DNA of 64,000 bases from Calamus simplicifolius (lineage: Eukaryota; Streptophyta; Magnoliopsida; Arecales; Arecaceae). Where the stretch lies: NCBI GenBank assembly GCA_900491605.1, contig UESW01003900.1, positions 1,615,147 to 1,679,146 of the forward strand, written 5' to 3'. Within the stretch, counting starts at the first letter, position 1. Each line of letters starts with the position of its first letter. The position numbers were made by a program, and so were the translations under genes. The notes below the pieces were generated by a model, which worked only from the letters and a program-made list of their open reading frames with translations, was not told the DNA's origin and did no database searches. Below are positions 12,354 through 24,316 of the stretch, piece by piece.

Positions 12354-13984
12354 TCAAATCTTTTGTTTAGGTACCCAAGCTGTCTTGGGTCCTTCATGGT
12401 TAGTAGCAATAAATATTGTTCCTTTTGGAACCCATATTTTCTTTCCTTTAAGCATTAAATTCTTATTAGATTTTCTAAAATTGCATTCATAGCAACAACA
12501 TGAAATATCATTATTGGTAGTTTTCTTAATAAAGAAATTGTTTACAAATTTTTGTTTTATGTGAGGTCTATAACCTAATCCGGCTTTATCAAATACAGCT
12601 CGTTGATTACTTAAAAGTAAATTTAACTTTTCTGAGCTATATGTAAATCTATCAATAATATTTTTATATTTATCAATTTCCTTTTTCAAATCAAGATTTT
12701 CCTTAGAAATTGATTCTTTTTCTTTTAAAATATTTTCATTTTCAGATTTTAGATTTTTTTAACCTCAAGAATTAGTTCATTTTTCTCTTTGAGAATGTTT
12801 AGGTTTTCAGTTTTCAAAGATTTATTTTTCATTCTCAAAACCTTAAAATCACTAACTAACTCATTGAAAGCATCATATAATTCATCAAATGTAAAATCAT
12901 CATAAGTAGTTTCAGAACTTACCTCGTTGTCGTCATTCGCCATGAAGCATATGTTTGCAACCTCTTTTGTTCTTCTTCGGATGAAGATTCTTCACTATCA
13001 CTCCATGTTGCAACATAAGCCTTCTTCTTCTTCTTGTAACCCTTCTTTAGTTGAGGACATTCAGATCGAAAACGCTCTAGCTTTTTGCATTCATAACATG
13101 TCAAGGGTTCTTTTTCCTTGTCCTTATCCCTTTCTTTTTCTCTTTCTCCTTTCAATTTTATTCCAAACTTTCTTTTGTGGAAGGGTCTACTTCTTTGCAT
13201 AAATTTCTTAAATTTCTTAGCTAGGAGAGCTGTCTCATCATCATCTTCATCATCATCACTGCTGCTCTTTTCACTTTCAGTAGCCTTGAGTGCTATAGTT
13301 CTTTTTTTCTTGACTTCTTCCTCTTGATGCTGCTTCATTGTCAATTCATGGGTCATCAAGGATCCAAGTAGCTCCTCCAAAGGTAGAACATTCAAGTCTT
13401 TGGCTTTTTGGATTGCAGTTACTTTTGCTTCCCATGATCTTGGAAGAGATCTAAGAATTTTGTGCACCAATTCAGAATTAGTATAAGTTTTACCAAGACT
13501 CTTTAAACCATTAATATATAGTGAATATAGTGTACATGCATGTGATTGATTCAGTTTGTTCCATGCTAAATAATTCATATTTGTGCACTATAATGTTAAT
13601 TTTGGATTCTTTTTCTTAGTTAATACCCTCATGGGTAACTTCTAATCTATCCCATATTTCTTTAGCTAAAATGCAAGTAGAAATTCTGTTGAATTCATTT
13701 GCATCCAAAGAACAATATAAAACATTCATGGCTTTAGCATTAAGCTGAGCCATTTTCCTATCATTCTCATTCCAATCCCTTTCAGGCTTAGGAACTATTG
13801 AACCATCTACAATGTGTGTGGATGTACTAGGTCTATTTGTAATGACACTCCACAATTCATAATCTAAAGCTTGAATGAAAATCCTCATTCTTGCTTTCCA
13901 ATATAAATAATTAGAGTCATTAAACAAAGGTGGCCTATTAGTGGATTGACCTTCAGCAAAAGATGAACCAGCTTGTATTGCCAT
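12354..13984 (-). pseudogene. gag of copia A (broken)
   Basis: The start MAIQAGSSFAEGQSTNRPPL at 13984 is just inside the PBS. It has the copia gag core (YWKARMRIFIQALDYELWSV; 'LNAKAMNVLYCSLDANEFNR'). A frameshift near 13616-13578 is followed by 'LGSLMTHELTMKQHQEEE', a Glu/Lys-rich stretch and a zinc knuckle (CYECKKLERFRSEC) in which the His of CCHC is replaced by Arg. A coiled-coil segment (12943-12354) ends in a second, eroded knuckle (CCCYECNFRKSN). Copia B keeps both CCHC knuckles. Confidence 0.85.
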
Positions 13985-14031
13985 TTGGATCTTTAACTCT
14001 TGATCATTAGATCAAATAGAAATGAGCACTA

Positions 14032-14043
14032 GCTCTGATACCA
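14032..14043 (-). other. Inner primer-binding-site copy of copia A (tRNA-iMet type)
   Basis: The minus strand reads TGGTATCAGAGC, complementary to the 3' end of plant initiator Met tRNA. The bases after it (TAGTGCTCATTT) match those after the single PBS of copia B (AAGTGCTCATTT). This inner copy is therefore the ancestral PBS context. Confidence 0.85.
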
Positions 14044-14224
14044 AATGCTGCATGATCATGGGGACCTCTCATGTCACCCAACAAGTATACCTACCAGACC
14101 AGCTGGCTACTATCTCGACCGGTACACCAACATCAACGAGCGAAGAGTCTGGCTTCGATGACACAGTCACCAGTAAGAGTTCTTATTGATGCTCTGCCTA
14201 CATTTCACCCATGCAGGTCAACTG
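14044..14224. other. Extra segment between two PBS copies in copia A
   Basis: About 180 bp with no counterpart in copia B separates the inner PBS from the LTR-adjacent PBS. No coding or repeat identity was recognised. It may have been acquired by template switching during reverse transcription. Confidence 0.7.
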
Positions 14225-14236
14225 GCTCTGATACCA
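14225..14236 (-). other. LTR-adjacent primer binding site of copia A
   Basis: TGGTATCAGAGC on the minus strand lies 2 bases inside the 5' LTR, the normal PBS position. It duplicates the site at 14032-14043. Confidence 0.9.
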
Positions 14237-14238
14237 AT

Positions 14239-15788
14239 TGTTGGCCCAGATGGCAACCCAAGAAGGGGGGTGAATTAGGTTCTTTTTAAAAATTTAACAA
14301 TTAAAGCTTAAAACCTATTTCACAAGGATTAAGTGCACTAGTGAAGTGATGTAATAATGTAAAACACAATAAGAGAGAGAGAGATAGAGACAATCACGAC
14401 AAACACAAGATATTTATAGTGGTTCGATGTATCCCACACCTACGTCCACTCCCAAGCAACTCTTGGGTCCACACTATAATTCCCTGATTACAGTTGAGTT
14501 GTTTTACAAGCTCACAACTCTAACTTGTTGTTTTACACGGGATCACAATGAATCCAGCCGGTTTTCACAAGTTCACCAGCACAAAACCTTAACCCAAGCT
14601 AAACTAGCTTGTCCCCGAGGTAAACTACCTCAACTAATTCAATTCTCCTGATTTAATTAGCAAACAATAATTCAAAATAAAGTTTACAGCAATTAACAGC
14701 TTCTTAAATGAGCAAATGTGTAATGTAAATAAAACAAGATTAGAAAAGCCTATTTGAAGCGATTTGAGGTTGGGCTTTTCTTCTTTTCTTCTTTTCCTTT
14801 CTTTTTTTGAATGAGCTAACTGGATTTGAACTCTGAATCTTGAATGAGGCTCATTGAAGAAAAATTGAGGATTTATGAGGCTCATTGAAGAAAAGTTGAA
14901 GATTTAGGGCTCTAGCTCCTCTTCTTCAAATCGGATGAAATCCTTCAGATTTTGATCTTTGAAGGCTTTGGATTTCTCTTCTAACTCTCAATAACAATTG
15001 GCCTTAAGCACAGAGATTTTTTCTCTTGAAAACTAGATGATTTCTCTCTTTCTATTTCTGGTTTTCTTTTCTCTAATTTTTCCTCTTTTTTTGAACGGAT
15101 GAATCCCCCTTTTTATATACTTTCAATCCGAGATTAGGTGAGAAATAGCTATTGAAATGTACTTGGATGATTCTCCATGCAAGAAAATGTATCCGTTGAA
15201 GAGTAGGTGAGAAAATATATCCATTGGAGCTGATCTGTCACTTTTGAAAATTGTCCTTGACAGGTTGGAGTCAGCTCCAACTTTTCATGTGTCGGCTCCA
15301 AATCATTTTCCCAAAATAGCAAAAAAATAATCCATCGTGGAGTCGGCTCTGACTTTACGAAGTGTCGACTCACCGTTGACTGGAGTCGGCTCTCGAAATC
15401 TAATGTGTCGGCTCCAAGAATTGCTCCAAAAACATAGTCTCTATAACTTAGGTTAGAGTCGGCTCCCGAAATTCATGTGTCGGCTCCGAAACTTTAGGTG
15501 TCGGCTCCGAAACTCTAGGTGTCGACTCCGAACCGTATCGAAAATATTGAACTGCTTTGATATGCTCTGGAGTCGGCTCGAGACTGTTAGGGTGTTGGCT
15601 CTAAGTTCTGAACTTAAATAAATTTCATTGAAATTCAATTCAAAACTGATTTTCATATATCTCTTGGATAATTAATCGATTTTAATCTCTGAAACACTTA
15701 TCAATTTTATCAAAAACACAAGGAATATACTCGTGGATCATCAAAATCAATTAATTAGGTAAATAATTTCTCAATAATTTCTCCAACA
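14239..15788 (-). repeat. 5' LTR of copia A
   Basis: TGTTGGCCCAG...CAACA, similar throughout to 5267-6761. The minus-strand TATA box (TATATAAAAAGG) is at about 15109-15120. GAGTCGGCTCC motifs cluster at 15265-15605. A second local copy of 'atgaggctcattgaagaaaa' (about 14853-14896) is an LTR-specific duplication not seen in the other LTR. Confidence 0.93.
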
Positions 15789-16559
15789 ATTTTATTTTCA
15801 TTGAAATTGCCACTTCAAGTAGCAATTTTCTCATAGTCCAAGCCACCCGACAGTGAGTTGCTCGGTTCGCAGCCCTCCTACTCCCAGGAGGCCGATAGAG
15901 CTGAGAAAATTGCTAAGTCCCCTTCGACCGTTACTTTCTTCCGCCAGAAAATCGCAAGCCATTCTCCCCAAGCAACCCCGGCTCTCAGGCCTCCGATATG
16001 CCATCTCCCATCAAGCTCCCTCTCGTCTCTTCACTTTCTTCCCTTTTTAGGTAAATTTTTTTTCTCCTAGCGAATGTGTCCCCTTCATCTCCACAATAGC
16101 ATGCATCTACCCTTAAGGCTGATCTATCTACAGATGAATTTGTTCTTTCATGAGAGTGTTTACCTTTGTTTTGGGGTCTTCCAAAAGTAGGTTATGGATT
16201 GTTTTCAGGTTGATAGAGTAAAATTTCACTGTTTAACTAACAAAAACTGTCGGAAGATGCTGACAGATCAACTGAGAACTTAGTAACTGCTTTCCAACAC
16301 TAAATAATTCTAGGACTTCTGCTTTTGCAACAAAGGACTATGGATAAAATATATGAATGCAATTACCATCAAAATTTGATCGAAACTTAGCCGAAACTAT
16401 ACTGAAACTCAACCAAAACTCACGTCATCCAAAATTATATCATCTCACAAGCATCAAATATCATCACATCAGCAGAATAACACATACTCATAAAAATTTA
16501 ATATATCCGATACATGAAAAAAAAAATTTACAATATTTGGTTCGAGTACAACAACCTAG
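15789..16559. other. MULE internal DNA between copia A and the PMD gene end
   Basis: The sub-terminal palindrome block (about 15806-15832, gaaattgccacttcaagtag) continues the one at 5195-5260 once copia A is removed. It is followed by GC-richer DNA (15840-16070) resembling the region near 35480-35690. The rest is AT-rich without a gene. Confidence 0.6.
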
Positions 16560-17431
16560 GCAACCTAGGTTTCACATTTGCGTCTAGGAGCAGGTCGGCG
16601 AATACGTTCAGTCTGTCGCCTATAGGTCGCCAATGGTGGAGGGTCCTCATCTTTCACTTGAGATACCCCTTCCTACATGGGGATCGTGGTAGGATGAAAA
16701 ACATCAGGCATAGCAGCGTCCAAATACGACCGGGTGACATCCTCACTGATCTCGGTGATATCCGCATCAGTAATGTCATCAATGCGATATGCAGTATGAT
16801 CTCAACTGGCAGATGTACCCTTTCCAGCATTCCTCCTGTGCGAATACTCATGTGCTAATGGGGACCGTATGAAAAAAGACGATGGGGTATAATGAAATAT
16901 CTTCATCGTCGGATCAAGATCAGCTCATGTAGACTCTGGCCACTCCGGGTAGAGTGCCGCAGTATGTGTGCTCTGAACGTGCTGATGCCCGATGACAGAC
17001 AATGTACCATAAGCGATCGCCGTCATGCTCCTCAAAATCTATAGCCGCTCATCCTCCACTGGGGCAACTATAGCCCGCTTGACCTCCATAGTCAACTATT
17101 GAAACCTCTCATGTTGCATATAAAATGACAACAAAAATTCATATGAAAACTTATGAAGTTGAAAGAAAAAGATATTAAGTTTTATTTTCAAAATAGTACC
17201 AAAAACTCATATGAAGTTCCTTTCCCTTCATAGCCCCTTGTACTATACTCAAAACGACCTACACATATTCGGGTGATACTCCTAAACCAGGCCATGTGAT
17301 CGAGTGTGCACGAGACTCCCGCTACTATAGGCTCTCCTATAATAATATGATGACGTCGTGCATTCTATGTTGCAATATAAGTCTCATGCACAGCATCCCA
17401 TGCAGCATTTGTCCTCCCCCATCAATCAATC

Positions 17432-19036
17432 TGTTGACCCAATTATTGATTTTGATGATTAACAAAAGCCATGAGTATATTCACATTGTTTCTGACAAAT
17501 TTATGGAGTGTTTCAGATATTAAGAAAGTTTAACAATTCAAATATCACGCAAAATTGATTTTAAGATGAGTTTCAAATTATAATTCTCAAAAGTTCAGAC
17601 CTTGGAGTCGACACCTATAAGTCAGGAGTCGACATATGGGCGTATCAAAATAGTTCTCAAAATTTGGCATGGTCTGGAGTCGACACATGAATGTCAGGAG
17701 CCGACTCCAACCTAAGAGACAGAAGTATGCTTTTTTGCGTCAGTTTCTGGAGCAACACATGGAATTCGAGAGCCAACACCTAAGATTTGGGAGCCGACAC
17801 CTAGAATGAGTGGAGCCGACTGTAACTTGAGCATAGAGAACGTATTTTGAGCCATATTTAGAGTCGACACCCTCTGTTTCGGGAGCTGACACCTAGATGC
17901 GGAGAGCTGACACATAACTATCGAGAGCCGACCCCTCAACGTAAACTTTTATTACCATTTTTGGATACACGAAGTGGAGCCAACACATGAAAAGTTGAAG
18001 CCGACTCCAACCTGACAGGAATGGATTTTCAAAGTGTCAGAACGGCCTCCAACGGTAACATTTTCTTACCTAATTTCTAACGGCTATTTTTCTTGTGTGT
18101 AGGAGCAATCCAAGGACAGAAATAATGGCTAGTTTTCCACCTAATCTCGGATTAAAGAAAATCTATAAAAAGGAGAGAATGGACCATTTAAAAAAAAGAA
18201 CGAAAAAAAAAAGAACAAAAAAAATAGGAGAAAGATCAAAAAATTGAGATATTCAAGAGAGTCATTTCAAAAGAGAAATCTCTGTGAGCTCGCTCATCTT
18301 TTAAAGAAAGATTCAAAAGAAATCCAAGGCGTACAAAGTTCAATTTCGGAGGATTTTAAAGAAAAGAAGAAAAGAAGAAGCCAAAACCTATTTTTTCTCA
18401 TCTTCTCAACAACAAATTCCTGGGTGAAATCTGAGCTAGAGCTTGATTCAACCTTTCAAAGGAGAAGAGGAAAAGAAGAAAAGAAACCAAGCCTACATTC
18501 AAATCGCTTCAAACAGGCTTTTCTATTCCTGTCTATTTATATTGCATATTCACTCATTTAAGGAGTTGTTTATCATTGTAAACATTAATTGATTTCATTT
18601 GATTGCTAATTCAATCGGGGGATTGAATTAGTGGAGGTGGTATACCTCGGATCAAGCTAGATATAGCTTGAGGTTGGGTTTTGTGCTGGTAAGCCCGAAA
18701 AACCGGCTGGGTTCGTTGTGATCCTGGGTAAAACAACAAGTTTGAGTTGTGAGCTTGTAAAACAACTCGACTGTAATCAAGAGGATTATAGTGTGGACCC
18801 AAGTGGAGCTTGGGAGTGGACGTAGGTGTTGGTTACACCGAACCACTATAAAATCTTTGTGTTTGTGTGTTTGATCTCTCTCTCTCTCTTCTTTAATTGC
18901 TTGTGCTTAGCTTCAATTAACTCCATTCGCTTGCATACTTTGATATCAATCGATTTAATTTTAAAAAGAGTTAAATTTTTTTAAGAACCCAATTCACCCC
19001 CCCCCCTCCCCTCTTGGGTTGCCATCTGGGCCAACA
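17432..19036 (+). repeat. 5' LTR of copia B
   Basis: It starts TGTTGACCCAATTATTG and ends GGGCCAACA. A TATA box (CTATAAAAAGG) lies at about 18165-18175. Around fourteen GGAG(T/C)CGAC(A/T)CC-like motifs occur at 17600-18010. A ct-rich and poly-C stretch precedes the end. Confidence 0.95.
18165..18176 (+). promoter_or_regulatory. TATA box of copia B 5' LTR
   Basis: CTATAAAAAGGA lies about 870 bp before the LTR end, and the same box is conserved at the matching place in all four copia A and B LTRs. It is the likely Pol II core promoter of the element. Confidence 0.65.
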
Positions 19037-19038
19037 AT

Positions 19039-19050
19039 TGGTATCAGAGC
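19039..19050 (+). other. Primer binding site of copia B (tRNA-iMet)
   Basis: TGGTATCAGAGC, two bases after the 5' LTR, is the standard plant copia PBS complementary to initiator Met tRNA. Confidence 0.93.
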
Positions 19051-19097
19051 AAGTGCTCATTTGAATTTGGTCTAACGATCAAGAGCAAAAGATCCAA

Positions 19098-20770
19098 ATG
19101 GTAGCTCAAGCTAGTTCATCTTATTTAGAAGGTCAATCCACTAATCGACCTCCTTTATTCAATGGAACTAATTGTGGTTATTGGAAAGCTAGGATAAAGA
19201 TTTTTATTCAAGCACTTGACTATGACTTATGGGGAATCATAGTTAATGGTCCACACACACCCACAATTAGAGTAGACAACATGATGATTCCTAAACCAAA
19301 AATGGAATGGGATGAACATGATAAGAAGTTGGCTCAGCTCAATGCTAAAGCCATGAATGTTTTGTATTGTCATTAGATGCAAATGAATTTAATCAAATTT
19401 CTACATGTATTTCCATAAAAGAAATTTGGGATAGATTAGAAGTTACCCATGAGGGTACTAATCAAGTAAAGAATCAAAAATTAATATTTTGGTACATAAA
19501 TATGAACTATTTAGCATGGATCAAACTGAAACAATTACATGCATGTACACAAGATTTACTGATATTGTAAATGGCTTGAAAAGTCTTGGTAAGACTTATA
19601 CTAATTCTGAACTTGTGCGTAAAATTCTTAGGTCTCTTCAAGATCATGGAAAGCGAAAGTGACTGCAATCCAAGAAGCCAAGATTTAAATATTTTACCTT
19701 TGGAGGAGCTACTTGGATCCTTAATGACCCATGAGCTGACTATGAAACAACATCAAGAGGAAGAAGTCAAGAAGAAGAAAACTATTGCTCTTAAGGCTGC
19801 AGAAAGTGAGGAAAGCTGCAGTGATAATGATGATGATGAGGAGACTACACTCCTTGCAAAGAAATTCAAAGATTCATGCAAAAAAGGAGACCCTTCCATA
19901 AGAAAAAGTCTGGAACAAAAATGGAAGGAGAGAAAGAGAAAGAAAAGACAAAGAAAAGGAAAAAGAGCCCTTAATATGTTATGAGTGCAAAAAACCGGGG
20001 CATTTCAGATATGACTGTCCTCAATTGAAGAAAGCCTACAAGAAGAAGAAGAAGGCTTATGTTGCAACATGGAGCAATAGTGAAGAATCCTCTTCCGAGG
20101 AGGAACAAAAGAAGTTGCAAACATTTGCTTCATGGCAAACAACGACGATGAGGTAAGTACCGAAACCCTCAATGATGATTTTATATTTGATGAATTATAT
20201 GAAGCTTTCAATGAATTAGTCAATGATTTTAAAATTCTGAAAAAGAAAAAAAGTTTTTGAAAAATGAAAACTTAAATCTGTGTAAAGAGAAAAATGAATT
20301 AACACTTGAAGTTAAGGATTTAAAAGACGAAAAGGAGAGATTTCTAAAAGAAAAAGAATCAATCATGAATGAAAACCTTAACTTAAAGAAAGAAGTTGAA
20401 AAATACAAGAACATAGTTGATAAATTTACATATAGCTCTAAAAAATTGAATTTATTTTAAGTAATCAAAGGGCTATTTTTGATAGAGCTGGATTAGGATA
20501 TAGACCAAACATGAAACAAAAATTTGTAAACAATTTCTTTGTTAAGAAAACAAATGATGTTACATGTTACAATTGCAACAAGAAAGGTCATAAATCTTAT
20601 GAATGTAATGTAAGAAAAAGTAACAAGAAATTAAATATTAAGGAAAGAAAATATGGGTTCCAAAAGGAACAATCTTTTTTGCTACTAACCATGAAGGACC
20701 CAAGAAGGCTTGGGTACCTAAATATAAGACTTGATCATTTTGCAGGAGTGTCTTATGGCCAAAAGATCAA
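19098..20770 (+). pseudogene. gag of copia B (frameshifted)
   Basis: It starts MVAQASSSYLEGQSTNRPPL at 19098. The capsid-like core (YWKARIKIFIQALDYDLW) runs to a frameshift near 19373, continues with 'LDANEFNQISTCISIKEIWD', and shifts again near 19560. 'LGSLMTHELTMKQHQEEE' precedes an intact CCHC knuckle (CYECKKPGHFRYDC, 19977-20018). After a coiled-coil stretch (20257-20460), a second CCHC knuckle (CYNCNKKGHKSYEC) lies near 20566-20607. At least three shifts prevent one protein. Confidence 0.88.
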
Positions 20771-23700
20771 AGCGAAAGTGGTATCTCGATAGTGGCTGCT
20801 CAAGACACATGACGGGTGACAAGGATCAATTCATCACCCTTGAAAGCAAAAGAGGAGGAGTTGTTACGTTTGGTGACAATGGCAAAGGCCAAATCATGGG
20901 ATTTGGTAAAATTCAAATAACTCCCTCCATATTTATTGAAAATGTCTTATATGTTAATGGTTTAAAGCATAATCTAATTAGTATTAGCCAATTGTGTGAT
21001 AAAGGTTTCAAAGTATCATTTGAAGCTTCTATTTGCACTATTTCTAATCCCATTGATAATAGCATTGTATTTATTGAAAATAAAAATGGCAATGTATACT
21101 TGATTGATTTAGACAATTTGTCTACTAGTAATCATTGCTTAGTTGCTGATAATGCTAGTATGAATGAGATTGGATGGCTATGGCATCGTAGATTAGGTCA
21201 TGCAAGCACACACCTAATTTCAAAATTAATTAGAATGGATTTAGTAAAAGGCCTTCCACAACTAGATTTTGAAAATAACAAAGTTTGTGATGCATGTCAA
21301 TTTGGAAAACAAACTAGAAATTCTTTCAAAACTAAAAACATTGTTTCCACTTCTAGGCCACTTGAACTACTTCACATGGATCTCTTTGGACCTACTAGAA
21401 CCACTAGTCTAGGAGGAAAGAAATATGGTCTTGTGATAGTAGATGATTATTCTAGATTCACTTGGGTATTATTTTTAGCTCATAAGGATGAGACCTTTCC
21501 AATTTTCTGAAATTTTTCAAGAAGGTCACAAATGAGAAAAACAACACCATAGTGTCTCTTAGAAGTGATCATGGCACAGAATTTAAAAATTATTTATTTG
21601 AAAACTTTTGCATTGAAAATGACATCCATCATAATTTTTCTGCACCTAGAACACCTCAGCAAAATGGAGTTGTAGAAAGAAAGAATAGAACCTTAGAAGA
21701 CATGGCCCGTACCATGCTATGTGAAAGCCAACTCCCAAAGTACTTCTGGGTGGAAGCTATAAACACAGCATGTTACATTCTTAATAGAGCTTTAATTAGG
21801 CCAGGAACAATAGAAAACCAAACATTAGTTACTTTCATGCATTTGGTTGTAAATGTTTCATTCATAATAATGGTAAAGATAATCTTGGAAAATTTGATGC
21901 AAAATCAGATGAAGGCATATTCTTAGGATATTCAACATCTAGTAAAGCCTATAGAGTGTTTAACAAGAGAAACTTAATTGTAGAAGAATCTATTCATGTA
22001 GTTTTTGATGAATCTTTAGCATCGAGTTCGGAAAAGATTGATGATGAGGAAGATACAAATTTACTTGAGAGAGATATTGAAAAATTGAATATAGATGTAT
22101 CTTCAGATCATGAACAAGAAGCTAAAGATGATGATTCTCCTAGTGTTGATGTTGATACTAATCATAATGATGTAGATCTTCCTAGAGATTGGAGATATGC
22201 CTATGGTCATCCAAAGGAATTAATTATAGGTGATCCATCTCAAGGAGTAAGAACTAGATCATCAATGAGAAACATCAATAATCATCTTGCATTTGTATCT
22301 CAAATTGAACCTAAAACTATTGAAGAAGCTGAAAAAGATAATAATTGGATGTTAGCTATGCAAGAGGAATTAAATCAATTTACTAGGAATAATGTCTGGA
22401 CCCTTGTAGATAGACCTAAAGATCATTCAGTTATAGGATCAAAATGGGTATTTAGAAATAAATTAGATGAAAATGGCATAGTAATTAGAAACAAAGCTAG
22501 ATTAGTTGCAAAAGGATATAATCAAGAAGAAGGAATTGATTTTGATGAAACTTTTGCACCTGTAGCTAGATTAGAAGCAATTAGATTATTACTTGCATTT
22601 GCATGTCATATGAATATCAATTTATTTCAAATGGATGTTAAAAGTGTATTTTTAAATGGATTTATAAATGAGAAAGTTTTTGTTGAACAACCACCTGGTT
22701 TTGAAGATCATAAATTTTCAAATCATGTTTTTAAATTGCACAAAGCACTTTATGGTTTAAAACAAGCACCTAGAGCTTGGTATGATAGGTTAAGCAAATT
22801 TCTAATTGAAAATGATTTTTCTAGAGGAAATGTTGATAAAACACTATTTTTGAAAAGAAAAGATAAGGATTTATTAGTAGTACAAATATATGTTGATGAT
22901 ATTGTATTCGGTGCTACTAACAATCTTTGTGTCAAGAATTTGCTAAGTTAATGCAGGGTGAATTCGAGATGAGCATGATGGGAGAACTCAATTTCTTCCT
23001 GGGACTCCAAATCAAACAAGAAAGAGAGGGAATCTTCATCAACCAAACAAAGTACACAAAGGAAATCCTCAAAAGTTTGGGATGGAATCAATCAAACCCC
23101 TCGGAACACCAATGAGTCCTTCATGCAAACTAGACAAAGATGAAGATGGTAAGCCAGTTGATCAAAAATATTATAGAGGTATGATCGGATCACTACTTTA
23201 CTTAATGCAAGTAGACCTGATATCATGTTTGCTGTTTGCTTATGTGCTAGATATCAATCTGAACCTAAAGAATCTCATTTAATTGCTGTAAAAAGAATAC
23301 TAAGATACTTGAGTGGAACCAAAAATGTAGGTTTATGGTATTCTAGAGACTCAACACTAAATTTGATTGCTTATTCTGATTCTGATTATGCTGGTTGTAA
23401 ACTAGATAAAAAGTACAAGTGGTGCATGTCAATTTTTAGGAAGTAACTTAATCTCTTGGTTTAGCAAAAAGCAAAATTCGGTTGCATTATCTACTGCTGA
23501 AGCAGAATATGTTGCAGCTGGAAGTTGCTGTGCTCAAATCCTTTGGATTAAGCGACAACTTGAAGATTATGGCATAACACTTGATAGAACTCCTATTAGA
23601 TGTGATAATACTAGTGCAATAAATCTAACTAAAAATCCAATTCAACATTCAAGAACTAAGCACATTGAAATTAGATATCATTTCATTAAAGAACATGTAG

Positions 23701-23775
23701 CTAATAATGACATTTGTCTAGAATATGTTAATACTGAGGAACAATTAGCTGATATTTACAAAACCTTTGAGTGAA
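20771..23775 (+). pseudogene. pol of copia B: protease, integrase, RT, RNase H (frameshifted)
   Basis: Protease 'WYLDSGCSRHMTGDKDQF' (active DSG) begins near 20779. Integrase follows with WLWHRRLGHAS and 'VCDACQFGKQTRNSF' (HHCC), 'LLHMDLFGPT', 'RSDHGTEFKN' and 'QQNGVVERKNRTL' (D,D35E), broken near 21507 and 21830. The longest open part (21956-22951) holds RT with 'KARLVAKGYNQEEGIDFDET', 'LFQMDVKSVFLNG' and the YVDDIVFGATN catalytic motif. After a shift near 22940 come 'ELNFFLGLQIKQE' and RNase H ('AYSDSDYAGC', 'STAEAEYVAA', 'QHSRTKHIEIRYHF'), ending near 23775. Element-internal polyprotein for integration and reverse transcription; not intact. Confidence 0.93.
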
Positions 23776-24014
23776 GAGAGATTTTGTTATCTTAGAGGAG
23801 AGTTAGGGATTTGTGATCGTTGGAATGACTCAAAACCCTTAAGTTCAATTATCTAGATTTCATTCAATATCTTAAAATTTTCTTCATGATTTTAAGGAAA
23901 ATTCATCTAGATTGTTGAACCAATTGATTCTCCATATTCCAAGAATTTTTATCATATTTATTGATTTTTATTTTGATGAGTTTCGGATTTCTGAAACTCT
24001 TATCTGTTTTTGAA

Positions 24015-24230
24015 TCTGTCTTGGAGTCGACACCTCAATCTTTGGAGTCGACACCTTATTTCTGTGTCGCTCTCGGTCAGGGACCTTGGAGCCGACACCC
24101 GCTTTAGTGGAGCCAACTCCAGTTCGGGCGCTAACCATTTTAGCGAGTTGGAGTCGACACCCGACTTTGCGGGAGTCGACACCTAGTGGACCCTTTTCGA
24201 CTATTTAGGGCCGAGTCGACACCTCTTCGA
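24015..24230. repeat. Cluster of GGAGTCGACACC-type motifs upstream of the env-like ORF (copia B)
   Basis: At least eight copies or variants of GGAGTCGACACC / GGAGCCGACACC lie in about 215 bp, ending some 90 bp before the env-like ATG. The same motifs fill 17600-18010 and 26400-26810 in the LTRs. Confidence 0.8.
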
Positions 24231-24316
24231 CCTAATCTTACTCAAATCATCTCCAAATCCTCTCTAAACCCTATCAAAACTTGAGATTCCTTCAATTAAT
24301 CATTCCCTAGGATTCC

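Larger units (their letters stand above)
5267..15788 (-). mobile_element. SIRE-type Ty1/copia retrotransposon A with env-like ORF
   Basis: This is a full structure: LTRs 5267-6761 and 14239-15788, both starting TGTTGG and ending CAACA, with 5-bp TSD ATTTT (5262-5266 and 15789-15793). On the minus strand come PBS, gag, protease, integrase, reverse transcriptase, RNase H, env-like ORF and PPT in that order. The protease-integrase-RT-RNase H order is copia, and the third ORF after pol is typical of the SIRE/Maximus lineage. Many stops and frameshifts show it is dead. It is inserted in the left sub-terminal part of the MULE. Confidence 0.93.

Noticed and set aside
19039..19050. tRNA-like sequence
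   Set aside because: Only the 12-bp PBS complement is present; no tRNA fold surrounds it. No tRNA or rRNA gene was recognised in the window.
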